Position numbers and translations under genes: made by a program. This document shows, piece after piece, positions 7,552 to 16,271 of a DNA stretch of 54,806 bases. The DNA lies in assembly GCF_002217285.1 (NCBI RefSeq), contig NZ_MUGW01000001.1:1-54806 (forward strand), read 5' to 3'. Source of the stretch: Flavobacterium hercynium (GTDB lineage: Bacteria > Bacteroidota > Bacteroidia > Flavobacteriales > Flavobacteriaceae). The notes under the pieces are model-generated. The model worked only from the letters and a program-made list of their open reading frames with translations, had not been told where the DNA came from and searched no databases. The stretch's first letter is position 1, and every line of letters begins with the position of its first letter.

Positions 7552-8650
7552 ATGACAACTACCGAACAAATAAAAGGTATTGTGGAGCGCCTTGGTGCGT
7601 TGAGGAGGTATCTTTGACGTTGATGCCAAGCTAATCGAAATTGCCAACGAAGAAGAAAAAACTTTCGCACCTGACTTTTGGAACAATGCAAAAGAAGCTG
7701 AAGTGATTGTAAAAAATCTTCGAAACAAAAAAAAATGGATCGAGGACTACAATAAAGCGATCGAACTAACAGACGAATTACAACTTGCCTACGATTTTTA
7801 TAAAGAAGGAGAACTTTCTGCAGAAGAATTAGACGGACATTACGACACCACTCAGGCTCATATTGAGAACATTGAGTTTAAAAACATGCTTTCTGACGAA
7901 GGAGATAGTTTAAGTGCGGTGGTACAAATTACCGCAGGAGCCGGTGGAACTGAAAGCTGTGACTGGGCAGGAATGCTAATGCGTATGTACATGATGTGGG
8001 GAGAAAGCTATGGCTTTAAAATAAAAGAACTGAACTTTCAGGCTGGTGATGTAGCAGGTATTAAAACTGTTACACTGGAGTTTGAAGGAGATTATTCTTT
8101 TGGCTATCTTAAAGGAGAAAACGGTGTACATCGTTTAGTACGAATCTCTCCTTTTGACAGTAATGCCAAGCGTCATACTTCATTTGCTTCTGTGTATGTT
8201 TATCCGCTTGTTGATGATAGTATCGAAATTGATATTAATCCGGCTGATATTGAAATTACGACTTCGCGCTCTAGTGGAGCGGGTGGACAAAATGTGAATA
8301 AAGTTGAAACTAAGGTACAACTAGTGCACAAACCAACCGGAATTCAGATTCAATGTTCAGAAACGCGATCGCAACAAGACAACAGACAGCGTGCCATGCA
8401 AATGCTTCGATCTCAATTGTATGAAATTGAATTAAAGAAGCAACAAGCTCAGCGTGCTGATATTGAAGCTGGAAAAATGAAAATCGAATGGGGTTCGCAA
8501 ATACGTAATTACGTTATGCAGCCATATAAGTTGGTCAAAGATGTTCGTACCGGTTACGAAACCAGCGACGTTGATGGTGTTATGAACGGTAACATCGATC
8601 CTTTCCTAAAAGCATTTTTAATGATGATGGGACAAAAAGAAGAAGAATAA
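7552..8650 (+). CDS. prfB: Peptide chain release factor 2, expressed by programmed +1 frameshift
   Basis: RF2 recognises UGA and UAA and triggers release of the finished peptide. Frame 1 runs from ATG 7552 for 21 codons to an in-frame TGA at 7615-7617. Skipping T7615 and continuing at GAC 7616 restores an uninterrupted frame to 8650. The product, join(7552..7614, 7616..8650), has 365 aa, the normal RF2 length. The SPF anticodon-like tripeptide is at about residues 199-201, and the catalytic GGQ is at about 244-246 in [12 protein letters not shown]. The frame break is therefore regulatory and not a pseudogene: low RF2 lets ribosomes pause at UGA and shift. Any annotation starting inside the second frame (for example GTG 7703) lacks the first 50 residues. 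Confidence 0.97.
7603..7618 (+). promoter_or_regulatory. prfB: prfB programmed +1 frameshift site
   Basis: The site reads AGG AGG TAT CTT TGA C. A perfect Shine-Dalgarno-like AGGAGG is followed after three bases by the slippery CTT codon, the in-frame UGA and a 3' C that weakens termination. The spacing is the same as in the well-studied Escherichia coli site. Confidence 0.95.
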
Positions 8651-8737
8651 ATTCTAAATAAACCTTTAAGATATTAAGAAGAATAAGCTGCAAAAGTTTA
8701 TTTTTTTTAGTACCTTAATGGTAAAAAAACTAGGACT

Positions 8738-9184
8738 ATGATTAAATGGGCAGATATTATTCGATATACAAATAAAGGAAATCCAACTCCTGAGAAAAAG
8801 GTTGAGAAAACGGAAGAAGAATGGAAACAGCTCTTAACGTCTGAAGAATTTCAGGTAACGCGTCTAAAAGGTACAGAAAGATCTTTTAGTTCAGAACTTT
8901 GCAGTTTATTCGATCCGGGAATTTATGAATGCAAATGCTGTGGTACAGTATTATTTGATGCCAGCGAAAAATTTGAATCAGGAACCGGATGGCCATCTTT
9001 TACGCAGCCCATTCAGGAAAATTCAATTGCGTATCACGCTGATAAATCATACGGAATGATTCGAGTTGAAGTAGTTTGTAATACCTGCGAAGCACATCTT
9101 GGTCACGTTTTTCCCGATGGTCCAGAACCAAGCGGATTGCGTTATTGCATCAATGCTATCTCTCTTTCTAAAATAAAAGAGTAA
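8738..9184 (+). CDS. msrB: Peptide-methionine (R)-S-oxide reductase MsrB
   Basis: The 148-aa protein is a stand-alone MsrB. The zinc site has two CxxC pairs (ECKCCGT and CNTCEAH). GTGWPSF and HLGHVFPDGP are family signatures, and RYCINAISL holds the catalytic cysteine. It reduces methionine-R-sulfoxide in oxidised proteins. There is no signal peptide, so it acts in the cytoplasm. The N-terminal 30 residues are a variable extension. The gene follows prfB after 87 bases and has no textbook -7 box (the best is TACCTTAA near 8711), so co-transcription with prfB is possible. A strong terminator follows. Confidence 0.95.
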   Translation: MIKWADIIRYTNKGNPTPEKKVEKTEEEWKQLLTSEEFQVTRLKGTERSFSSELCSLFDPGIYECKCCGTVLFDASEKFESGTGWPSFTQPIQENSIAYHADKSYGMIRVEVVCNTCEAHLGHVFPDGPEPSGLRYCINAISLSKIKE

Positions 9185-9202
9185 TACATTTAAATTATTA
9201 AG

Positions 9203-9240
9203 AAAGCGATTCTCTACTTAAAAAGAGAATCGCTTTTTTA
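9203..9240 (+). terminator. Terminator after msrB
   Basis: A 13-bp perfect stem (9203-9215 with 9224-9236) with an 8-base loop and a T-rich end. Confidence 0.85.
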
Positions 9241-9653
9241 TTTTCATAAAATTCAAAAAAAAATTAACTAGCAATTTAATTTTTTAAAATAAAGGATTAA
9301 TCTTACTAATAAACAATACTATCCGAAAGAAATTAAAAAATAACATTTCCTCTAACAAACAGTATGATTGATACTTAACTGTTAAATTAGTTACAGTACT
9401 GTTTTTTAACCCGAAAGCAACAAAATAATGTTTTTAATACCTACAGATCATCAAATTAAGGATAAATAGTATTATTCCATCATATTTTTAAAATTACCAA
9501 ACTGTTAATAAATTAATACTTTTGATGTTAATTTTGTAATATTTAAACTGTTATTTAAAATTGTTTATTTAAAACTTACAAATAACATTAGGTAATTCAA
9601 ATCTAATTTATTTTATTTGACGGAAATAAACCGAAAACACCCCAATTCATTAG
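9241..9653. other. Long AT-rich intergenic region upstream of lpxD
   Basis: These 413 bases have no plausible ORF or RNA gene. TAATTTTG at 9529-9536 matches a -7 box and would give lpxD a leader of about 115 bases. No fold I recognise as a riboswitch is present. Confidence 0.5.
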
Positions 9654-10652
9654 ATGAAATCCTATTCAATTCAAGAAATCAACGAGGTCATAAAAGGAGA
9701 AATTTATGGCACAACTTCTCAAAGCATAACTGCAACAGAACAATTAGAGAAAGCAACAAGTTCTGAAATATCTTTTATAGGAAACAAAAAATATGAAAAG
9801 TTTTGGGAAGCTTCAAAAGCTGCTGTTGCGGTAGTAAATGAAGATATCTCTATTGAGCCTGGAACTAACCGTGCTTTTATTAAAGTTAAAAATGCTGATT
9901 TAGCAATGTCTCAAATTTTAGCTCTTTTTGCACCCCCAACTCCATTATTTCATAATGATATTCATCGAACTGCAACAATTGATGAAACTGCGATAATTGG
10001 CGAAGGCTCAAGAATTGGAGCTGGCTGTTATATTGGTCCAAATGTATCGATTGCAGCAAACGTAACGATATATCCAAACGTTACCATTTTAGACGAATGT
10101 ACCATAGGTAAAAACACTATTATTTGGTCTGGAACTGTGGTTAGAGAGCGTTGTCATATTGGAAGCGATTGTATCATTCACCCTAATGCTACAATTGGAG
10201 CTGATGGTTTTGGATTTCGCCCTTGCAGTGAAAAAGGTTTAGTAAAAATTCCACAAATTGGAAATGTAATAATAGGAAACGGAGTTGAAATTGGAGCAAA
10301 TTCTTGTGTGGACCGTGGAAAATTTAGCTCAACCATTTTAGGTGATGGCTGTAAAATTGACAATCTGGTACAAATTGGACATAATAGTAAATTAGGTAAA
10401 TTCTGTATTATGGCTGGAAACAGCGGATTAGCAGGTTCTGTTACATTAGGAAATGGTGTTATTATTGGCGGAAGCGCTTCTATAAAAGATCATACTACTA
10501 TTGGTGATGGAGCAACTGTAGGTGCAGGATCCGGAGTTACAGGTGATGTTGCTGCCGGAAAAACAATGCTGGGTTATCCTGCTGTTGAAGCTCGTGATGC
10601 CTTAAAGCAATGGGCAATCTTAAAACGAATGGTTTGCGATTCTAAAAAATAA
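9654..10652 (+). CDS. lpxD: UDP-3-O-acylglucosamine N-acyltransferase (LpxD)
   Basis: At 332 aa this is a full-length LpxD. The N-terminal uridine-binding domain covers about residues 1-100 (SSEISFIGNKKY). A left-handed beta-helix of hexapeptide repeats covers about 105-310, and a C-terminal helix (KQWAILKRMV) follows. GADGFGFRP (182-190) and the catalytic histidine His243 in VQIGHNSKLG are in place. The enzyme adds the N-linked 3-hydroxyacyl chain during lipid A synthesis. The usual Bacteroidota neighbours (lpxC-fabZ, lpxA) are absent, so this may be a second, solitary copy as seen in some flavobacteria. That is an inference, as the rest of the genome is not visible. Confidence 0.88.
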   Translation: MKSYSIQEINEVIKGEIYGTTSQSITATEQLEKATSSEISFIGNKKYEKFWEASKAAVAVVNEDISIEPGTNRAFIKVKNADLAMSQILALFAPPTPLFHNDIHRTATIDETAIIGEGSRIGAGCYIGPNVSIAANVTIYPNVTILDECTIGKNTIIWSGTVVRERCHIGSDCIIHPNATIGADGFGFRPCSEKGLVKIPQIGNVIIGNGVEIGANSCVDRGKFSSTILGDGCKIDNLVQIGHNSKLGKFCIMAGNSGLAGSVTLGNGVIIGGSASIKDHTTIGDGATVGAGSGVTGDVAAGKTMLGYPAVEARDALKQWAILKRMVCDSKK

Positions 10653-10675
10653 TCGAAAAAATAAGTTATAAAAAA

Positions 10676-10702
10676 AACAGAAGATCATCTTCTGTTTTTT
10701 TG
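10676..10702 (+). terminator. Terminator after lpxD
   Basis: Stem AACAGAAG/CTTCTGTT (10676-10683 with 10689-10696) followed by a T tract. Confidence 0.75.
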
Positions 10703-10838
10703 TTTTATACTCATAGCGCTTCACGTTTAAAGAATATACAAAATCAATTAAAATTCTTAATTTATGATACGAAGAATCTGATTTATAAATTGATTTTGTA
10801 AATTAGCCAACAGTATTTTGTAAAAACATCAATTTCTT

Positions 10839-12467
10839 ATGGATTTAAACTTCAATAAAAACGAAGATCACAATAAACTATTACTTTCTGAATTAAAACA
10901 AAAATTAGCCAAAGTAAAATTAGGTGGTGGAGAAAAGCGTATTGAAAAACTTCATGCCGAAGGAAAAATGACAGCACGTGAACGTATCGCCTATTTATTA
11001 GACGATAATACGAAAAGTATTGAAATTGGAGGTTTTGTTGGAGATGGCATGTATGCTGAACATGGCGGTTGTCCGTCCGGTGGTGTTGTCATCAAAATAG
11101 GTTATATAAAAGGCAAACAATGCATTGTTGTTGCTAATGATGCTACTGTAAAAGCCGGAGCCTGGTTTCCTATTACGGGAAAGAAAAACCTGCGTGCACA
11201 GGAAATTGCAATGGAAAACAGATTGCCTATTATCTATTTAGTAGACAGTGCCGGTGTTTATTTGCCACTACAGGATGAAATTTTTCCGGACAAAGAACAT
11301 TTTGGAAGAATCTTTAGAAACAATGCTCAAATGAGCAGCATGGGAATCACACAAATTGCCGCTGTAATGGGAAGTTGCGTTGCTGGTGGGGCTTACTTAC
11401 CAATTATGAGTGATGAAGCACTAATAGTTGATAAAACGGGAAGTATTTTTCTTGCCGGAAGCTATTTAGTAAAAGCAGCCATTGGAGAAACTATTGATAA
11501 TGAAACTCTTGGCGGTGCTACAACGCATTGCGAAATTTCAGGTGTTACAGATTATAAAGCTAAGGATGACAAAGATGCCTTAGATAAAATAAAAAATATT
11601 GTTGATAAAATAGGCAGCTACAACAAAGCGGGTTATAGCCGAATTAAAGCGGAGAAACCTGCTCTAGAACCTAATGATATCTACGGAATTTTACCAAAAG
11701 CCAGAAATGAGCAGTACGATATGATGGAAATCATTAATCGTTTGGTGGACAATTCTGAATTTGAACCTTACAAAGACGGTTATGGTCAAACCATTATTAC
11801 CGGTTATGCCAGAATTGATGGCTGGGCTGTTGGAATTGTAGCCAACCAAAGAAAAGTGGTTAAAACCAAAAAAGGCGAAATGCAATTTGGCGGTGTAATT
11901 TACTCGGACAGCGCAGACAAAGCAACACGTTTTATTGCCAATTGCAATCAGAAAAAAATTCCACTCGTTTTTCTTCAGGATGTTACCGGATTTATGGTAG
12001 GATCAAAATCAGAGCATGGCGGAATCATAAAAGATGGTGCTAAAATGGTAAACGCAGTAAGTAATTCTGTTGTACCAAAATTTACTGTGATAGTAGGAAA
12101 CTCTTATGGAGCAGGAAATTATGCGATGTGCGGGAAAGCTTATGATCCAAGATTAATCTTTGCATGGCCAAGCGCAGAACTAGCTGTTATGGGTGGAACT
12201 CAGGCTGCAAAGGTATTGGCACAAATCGAAGCTTCTTCGCTTAAAGCAAAAGGAGAAATCATAGACGAAGCTAAAGAAGCTGAACTTTTCAATAAAATAA
12301 AAGCACGTTATGACGAACAGACATCGCCGTATTACGCTGCTTCAAGATTGTGGACAGATGCTATTATCGATCCATTAGATACCAGAACATGGATTTCTAT
12401 GGGTATCGAAGCTGCTGACCACGCTCCTATTGAAAAACAATTTAATTTAGGTGTTATTCAGGTTTAA
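10839..12467 (+). CDS. Acyl-CoA carboxylase carboxyltransferase (beta) subunit, methylcrotonyl-CoA type
   Basis: The 542-aa protein has the two crotonase-like halves of a biotin-dependent carboxyltransferase. The N half carries GKMTARERIAYLLDD and GGAYLPIMSDEALIV. The C half carries VTGFMVGSKSEHGG, GAGNYAMCGKAYDPR and AWPSAELAVMGGTQAAKVL. The GNYAMCG and MGGTQAA segments resemble the beta subunit of 3-methylcrotonyl-CoA carboxylase (leucine breakdown) more than the propionyl-CoA enzyme. A biotin carboxylase/BCCP partner must be encoded elsewhere, because none is adjacent. Monocistronic. A weak -7 candidate, TAAATTAG, lies at about 10799-10806. Substrate assignment is moderate. Confidence 0.8.
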   Translation: MDLNFNKNEDHNKLLLSELKQKLAKVKLGGGEKRIEKLHAEGKMTARERIAYLLDDNTKSIEIGGFVGDGMYAEHGGCPSGGVVIKIGYIKGKQCIVVANDATVKAGAWFPITGKKNLRAQEIAMENRLPIIYLVDSAGVYLPLQDEIFPDKEHFGRIFRNNAQMSSMGITQIAAVMGSCVAGGAYLPIMSDEALIVDKTGSIFLAGSYLVKAAIGETIDNETLGGATTHCEISGVTDYKAKDDKDALDKIKNIVDKIGSYNKAGYSRIKAEKPALEPNDIYGILPKARNEQYDMMEIINRLVDNSEFEPYKDGYGQTIITGYARIDGWAVGIVANQRKVVKTKKGEMQFGGVIYSDSADKATRFIANCNQKKIPLVFLQDVTGFMVGSKSEHGGIIKDGAKMVNAVSNSVVPKFTVIVGNSYGAGNYAMCGKAYDPRLIFAWPSAELAVMGGTQAAKVLAQIEASSLKAKGEIIDEAKEAELFNKIKARYDEQTSPYYAASRLWTDAIIDPLDTRTWISMGIEAADHAPIEKQFNLGVIQV

Positions 12468-12569
12468 TCCTGAATTTAAAACACTAATAAAAAACTCATT
12501 TTCAATACCTTAACACATTAAGTGATTAAAATTTTGTACATTAGTATGTCTTTTTAATCACTTAATATC

Positions 12570-12992
12570 ATGGAAAATGTAAAAAACTTAAATAAGTGGG
12601 CTAACGCACACACTTATTTACCAGTAGATTTGGTGCGCATTGCATTGGGTGTATTTTTATTTATGAAAGGAGTTTCATTTGTAACCAACGCACAATATTT
12701 GCATGAACTGATTTCTCCCATCGACCAATTCGGAGGCGGAATGTTTCTTTTGCATTATATTGCTCCGGCACACATGATTGGCGGCATTATGATTGTCTTT
12801 GGATTATTAACCCGTTGGGCAATTACTGCACAACTGCCTATTTTGCTAGGCGCAATTCTAATAAACGCTATGGGAAATCTGCGTTCTGAAAGTTTACTTT
12901 TAGCAATAGCAGTATTTTTAGTTTGTGTTTTCTTTTTATTTTACGGTAGCGGAAAACGTTCAGCTGATTACTATTTCAAAATGCAGCAATAA
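12570..12992 (+). CDS. DoxX family membrane protein
   Basis: The 140-aa protein has four predicted membrane spans (about 22-40, 68-86, 90-108 and 112-130). The opening VDLVRIALGVFLFMKGVSF and the central GGIMIVFGLLTRWAI fit the DoxX/MauE-like fold. DoxX proteins are small membrane proteins of unclear role, sometimes tied to thiosulfate oxidation or redox balance. The neighbours give no extra clue. TACATTAG, about 30 bases upstream of the ATG, is a plausible degenerate -7 box. Confidence 0.75.
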   Translation: MENVKNLNKWANAHTYLPVDLVRIALGVFLFMKGVSFVTNAQYLHELISPIDQFGGGMFLLHYIAPAHMIGGIMIVFGLLTRWAITAQLPILLGAILINAMGNLRSESLLLAIAVFLVCVFFLFYGSGKRSADYYFKMQQ

Positions 12993-13107
12993 ACCTTTTT
13001 CTTTACTTAGTTGATTTTGAATATTTAGAATAAATTAACGCGCTACTAATCGTTAATTAATTCCTTAAAATTTCTTTAATTGTATTTTATGAATTAAATT
13101 CGCCACC

Positions 13108-13455
13108 ATGAATTGGATTCGTAAAACGGTTATTTGTATCGCACTTGTGATAATGGCGTCTTTTGCTTTTGAAGCAAACGGAATTCCTGTGCAAAATACC
13201 GAAACCCAAAAATCCGACACCAATTTTTCACTGGATTATCTGGATGCTTCAGATTTTATTCAGCCACAATCCGGTTACCAATTTGCTGCAAATCTAAAAA
13301 CGAGCCATCCTAATTTAGTTAAATGGTTTGATTATTTACAGATCGTTATTCCTGGTCAGCAGGTTGTAAAATCAGTATCTAATTTTGCAAATCAATTTTC
13401 AAATCACAGCAAAAAGATATCCTTATTGCTCTATCCCTTCCATTATTTTTGGTAA
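13108..13455 (+). CDS. Uncharacterised exported protein
   Basis: I do not recognise this 115-aa protein. It has a clear N-terminal signal peptide or anchor (IRKTVICIALVIMASFAFEANG). A polar middle section follows, and the unusual aromatic C-terminus is LLYPFHYFW. The mature part has no cysteines, which argues against a lipoprotein or disulfide-rich toxin. TAAATTCG ends only 5 bases before the ATG, which would give an almost leaderless message if it is the -7 box. The following gene, 117 bases downstream, is also unrecognised, and the two may or may not be co-transcribed. Confidence 0.65.
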   Translation: MNWIRKTVICIALVIMASFAFEANGIPVQNTETQKSDTNFSLDYLDASDFIQPQSGYQFAANLKTSHPNLVKWFDYLQIVIPGQQVVKSVSNFANQFSNHSKKISLLLYPFHYFW

Positions 13456-13572
13456 TTAAATTTTTGAATTTTTAAGTAGAAGAATAGTTTTTCTTCTAAG
13501 TCAGGTATGTTATTTTCTGAACGAAAGTAACTTGACATTTCATATTATTTAATCGAATTCAAAAAATAAAAA

Positions 13573-14043
13573 ATGGAAACAAGTGTAACCATAATTGGTA
13601 TTGTAATCGCAATCATAGTAGCGATTCCTGTATATTTTACTGCAAGATCTAGTGCTGCAAATAAAGCTAAGATCTTAAATATTAAAAAGAAATTTAACCC
13701 CAATCATCCCGAAGATTTTGATTTAACAGAATCTCAAAGTAATAAAACGCTGACCATAGATCATAATAACAGAAGATTCATTTTAATGAATTTTAATCCT
13801 AATCAGCAAGAATCGATTTTTGTAGATTTAAAATCTGTGTCCTCATGTAAACTGGTTTTAACACATGACGGAAACTCAGATACTATTCTTAAAATCGATT
13901 ACGAATTTCAACAAAGAGAAAGCGATAAAAAAATCATCATACCTTTTTATGATTTTGATGATGATCGCATCAAACAAATAAGTGCTTATCAAGATCACCA
14001 GTTTGCAAAAAAATGGCTTAAAATCATTCAGGATTCTATTTAG
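13573..14043 (+). CDS. Uncharacterised membrane-anchored protein
   Basis: The 156-aa protein has one N-terminal membrane helix (VTIIGIVIAIIVAIPVYFTA). A basic stretch follows (NIKKKF), then about 115 soluble residues that alternate short beta-strands (KTLTIDHNNRRFILMNF, SIFVDLKSVSSCKLVL, ILKIDYEF) and end in a helix (HQFAKKWLKIIQDSI). This layout resembles membrane-tethered PH-like domains, but that is only an impression from strand order and the terminal helix. A good terminator follows. Function unknown. Confidence 0.7.
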   Translation: METSVTIIGIVIAIIVAIPVYFTARSSAANKAKILNIKKKFNPNHPEDFDLTESQSNKTLTIDHNNRRFILMNFNPNQQESIFVDLKSVSSCKLVLTHDGNSDTILKIDYEFQQRESDKKIIIPFYDFDDDRIKQISAYQDHQFAKKWLKIIQDSI

Positions 14044-14063
14044 TGTTAGTTATTTAATTCAGT

Positions 14064-14094
14064 AAAAAGAGGCTCATTATGAGTCTCTTTTTTG
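14064..14094 (+). terminator. Terminator before hemN
   Basis: Stem AAAAAGAGGCTC/GAGTCTCTTTTT (14064-14075 with 14081-14092, one G-T pair) with an ATTAT loop and a T tract. Confidence 0.8.
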
Positions 14095-14098
14095 TTAT

Positions 14099-14112
14099 AT
14101 GATATTTGTCAT
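14099..14112. promoter_or_regulatory. Fnr-like palindrome (site A) upstream of hemN
   Basis: ATGATATTTGTCAT differs by two bases from the perfect palindrome found upstream of ccoI. Its TGA-N6-TCA core has the Crp/Fnr architecture. The centre (14105.5) is 36.5 bp upstream of the last base of the hemN -7 box, equivalent to about -41.5 from the expected start. Confidence 0.7.
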
Positions 14113-14134
14113 TTTATATAATACTACTAAAAAT

Positions 14135-14142
14135 TAATTTTG
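14135..14142 (+). promoter_or_regulatory. -7 box of hemN
   Basis: TAATTTTG, an exact TAnnTTTG match. No good TTG element lies at standard spacing, which suits an activator-dependent promoter using the palindrome at 14099-14112. Confidence 0.7.
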
Positions 14143-14162
14143 TTAGTCTAAAATCTAATTTT

Positions 14163-15527
14163 ATGAAAACTTCTTTAATTCAAAAATACAATGTTCCGGG
14201 TCCAAGATACACAAGCTATCCAACGGTACCTTACTGGAATGAGGCAAATTTTACAGAAGAAAAATGGGTACAATCTCTTCAAAAGTCCTTTGCGGAAAGT
14301 AATTCAGAAAACGGAATTAGTTTATACATTCATTTACCGTTCTGCGAAAGTATGTGTACTTTTTGCGGATGCAATAAACGAATTACAAAAAACCATTCTG
14401 TTGAAGAAACGTATATCAAAGCAGTTCTAAAAGAATGGAGTTTATATTGCAAAGTTTTACCTGAAAAACCAATCATAAAAGAAATACATTTAGGTGGCGG
14501 AACCCCCACTTTTTTTTCATCTGATAATTTAGAGAATTTGATTAATGGTATTTTTTCGCTTGCCAAAAAAGCAGACAATCATGAATTTAGTTTTGAAGGA
14601 CATCCAAATAATACTACTTATGAACAGCTTCAAAAATTATATAATTTAGGCTTTCGCCGAGTAAGTTTTGGTGTTCAGGATTATGCAGAAAAAGTGCAAA
14701 AAGCAATTCACAGAATACAGCCCTTTCATAATGTTGCCAAAGTAACTTTTTGGGCAAAAGAAATTGGATATACTTCAATAGGTCATGATTTAATATTTGG
14801 TTTACCTTTTCAAACTCTTAAAGACGTTATTGATACGGTAGAAAAAACAAATTCCTTAAAACCGGACCGATTGGCTTTTTACAGCTATGCACATGTGCCT
14901 TGGATAAAAGGAAATGGTCAGCGTGGGTTTAATGACGAAGATCTTCCAAAAGATGCAGAGAAAAGAGAATTATACGAAACAGGCAAACTAATGCTTTCCC
15001 AAAATGGTTATCACGAAATTGGAATGGATCATTTTGCATTACAATCTGACAGTTTGCATAAAGCTTCTGAGAACAAAAAATTACATCGTAATTTTATGGG
15101 ATACAGCGCATCAAAAACACAAGTGATGATTGGTTTGGGTGTTTCCTCCATAAGTGACAGCTGGTACAGTTTTGCTCAAAATACCAAAACGTTAGAGGAA
15201 TACTACCAATTGTTGGAAGAAGATAAATTGCCTGTAGTAAAAGGTCATATTTTAAACGAAGAAGATTTAATTATTCGCAAACACATTCTAAACTTAACCT
15301 GCGAATTCGAAACAACCTGGACTTCAGAATCGCTTTACTTTGATGAAATTTCAAGTGTATTGGAAGATTTAAGAGAAATAGAAAATGATAATCTAATTGT
15401 AATAGAAGGAAATAAAATTACAATTACCGAGGCAGGAAAACCCTTTGTTCGTAATATCTGTATGGCGTTTGATTTACGTCTAAAAAGAAAATCACCGGAA
15501 ACAAGTTTGTTTTCGATGACTGTATAA
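14163..15527 (+). CDS. hemN: Oxygen-independent coproporphyrinogen III oxidase HemN
   Basis: This is a radical-SAM enzyme of 454 aa. The cluster motif is Cys61, Cys65, Cys68 and Cys70 in CESMCTFCGC. VPGPRYTSYPTVPYW near the N-terminus and GLPFQT further on are typical of genuine HemN rather than HemW. It decarboxylates coproporphyrinogen III to protoporphyrinogen IX without oxygen, feeding heme to respiration when oxygen is scarce. The ATG at 14163 follows the -7 box by 20 bases and gives the canonical start. An upstream in-frame ATG at 14106 lies inside the promoter and regulator site and is rejected. The gene converges on the cco cluster and carries the same regulatory palindrome. Confidence 0.93.
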   Translation: MKTSLIQKYNVPGPRYTSYPTVPYWNEANFTEEKWVQSLQKSFAESNSENGISLYIHLPFCESMCTFCGCNKRITKNHSVEETYIKAVLKEWSLYCKVLPEKPIIKEIHLGGGTPTFFSSDNLENLINGIFSLAKKADNHEFSFEGHPNNTTYEQLQKLYNLGFRRVSFGVQDYAEKVQKAIHRIQPFHNVAKVTFWAKEIGYTSIGHDLIFGLPFQTLKDVIDTVEKTNSLKPDRLAFYSYAHVPWIKGNGQRGFNDEDLPKDAEKRELYETGKLMLSQNGYHEIGMDHFALQSDSLHKASENKKLHRNFMGYSASKTQVMIGLGVSSISDSWYSFAQNTKTLEEYYQLLEEDKLPVVKGHILNEEDLIIRKHILNLTCEFETTWTSESLYFDEISSVLEDLREIENDNLIVIEGNKITITEAGKPFVRNICMAFDLRLKRKSPETSLFSMTV

Positions 15528-15558
15528 TTAAATTGCAGCTAAATTTAATGTGTCGTTT

Positions 15559-16260
15559 CTAATGACAGTTTGGAGTCTGTTGCACAAATAAACTCATATT
15601 AGAAGGAGAAATATACGGAATCCCTAAACCTAATCCTCTAAGGATAAATAAAACTCCAATAATTACCGCAACATAAGGTATCGCTTTCTGAATTTTGTTT
15701 CGGAATGGCATCTTTATCATTGAATTTACGTATACTACAAGCGTCATTAAGGGCAAAGTCCCCACACCGAATAATATCATATACAGCACACCCAAACTGG
15801 CGCTTTGCATTGCAATTGCGCCAAATAACGCTACGTATACCATTCCGCAAGGCAAAAAGCCATTTAGTAAACCAATTATAAAAAGAGATTTGTAGCTTTT
15901 ATTTTTAAAGTGATTTCCTAAATTTGATTTAATTTTTGAAATTACTTTGTAAACCGGTTTTGAGAAATTATACTTCGCAAACAATTGCTCCGGAATCAAG
16001 ACTACCAATATCATAGCTAAGCCAATAAAAATAGAGATTTTTTGCTGTAACCCGGCTAAGAAAAAACCTCTTCCAAGCAATCCAAAAACTAAACCTATTG
16101 AACCATAAGCCGTTAAACGTCCTAAGTGATAGGTTACAATCTGAGTTACTTTTTTTGCTTCATTCTGACGGTCTACAGGAAGCATCATAGCAATTGGTCC
16201 GCACATACCAATACAGTGCAGACTACTAATCAATCCAAATATAAAAGCTGAATACAACAT
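15559..16260 (-). CDS. TauE/SafE-like (DsbD_2-type) membrane protein of the cco cluster
   Basis: The 233-aa polytopic protein has about six membrane helices. Two conserved cysteine motifs are present: SLHCIGMCGPIAMM near residue 18 and NGFLPCGMVYVALFGA near residue 140. These belong to the UreH/DsbD_2-like family, usually labelled sulfite exporter TauE/SafE. Family members in cbb3 oxidase clusters are thought to help copper supply or maturation of the oxidase. The cysteine pairs would suit metal or thiol chemistry, but that is inference. It is the last gene of the ccoS-NO-Q-P-G-H run, 11 bases after ccoH, and ends convergently with hemN. Confidence 0.75.
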   Translation of the reverse strand: MLYSAFIFGLISSLHCIGMCGPIAMMLPVDRQNEAKKVTQIVTYHLGRLTAYGSIGLVFGLLGRGFFLAGLQQKISIFIGLAMILVVLIPEQLFAKYNFSKPVYKVISKIKSNLGNHFKNKSYKSLFIIGLLNGFLPCGMVYVALFGAIAMQSASLGVLYMILFGVGTLPLMTLVVYVNSMIKMPFRNKIQKAIPYVAVIIGVLFILRGLGLGIPYISPSNMSLFVQQTPNCH

Positions 16261-16271
16261 TTTGAACTGTT

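Noticed and set aside
7552..7702. The in-frame TGA in prfB as a sign of a pseudogene
   Set aside because: Sequence and spacing match the programmed +1 frameshift site, and the restored product has normal length and motifs.
13531..13545. TTGACATTTCATA between two orphan genes as a regulator site
   Set aside because: Only the left half matches. There is no TAnnTTTG box at the expected distance.
14106..14162. Upstream ATG for hemN at 14106
   Set aside because: It lies within the palindrome and promoter. The family start is at 14163.
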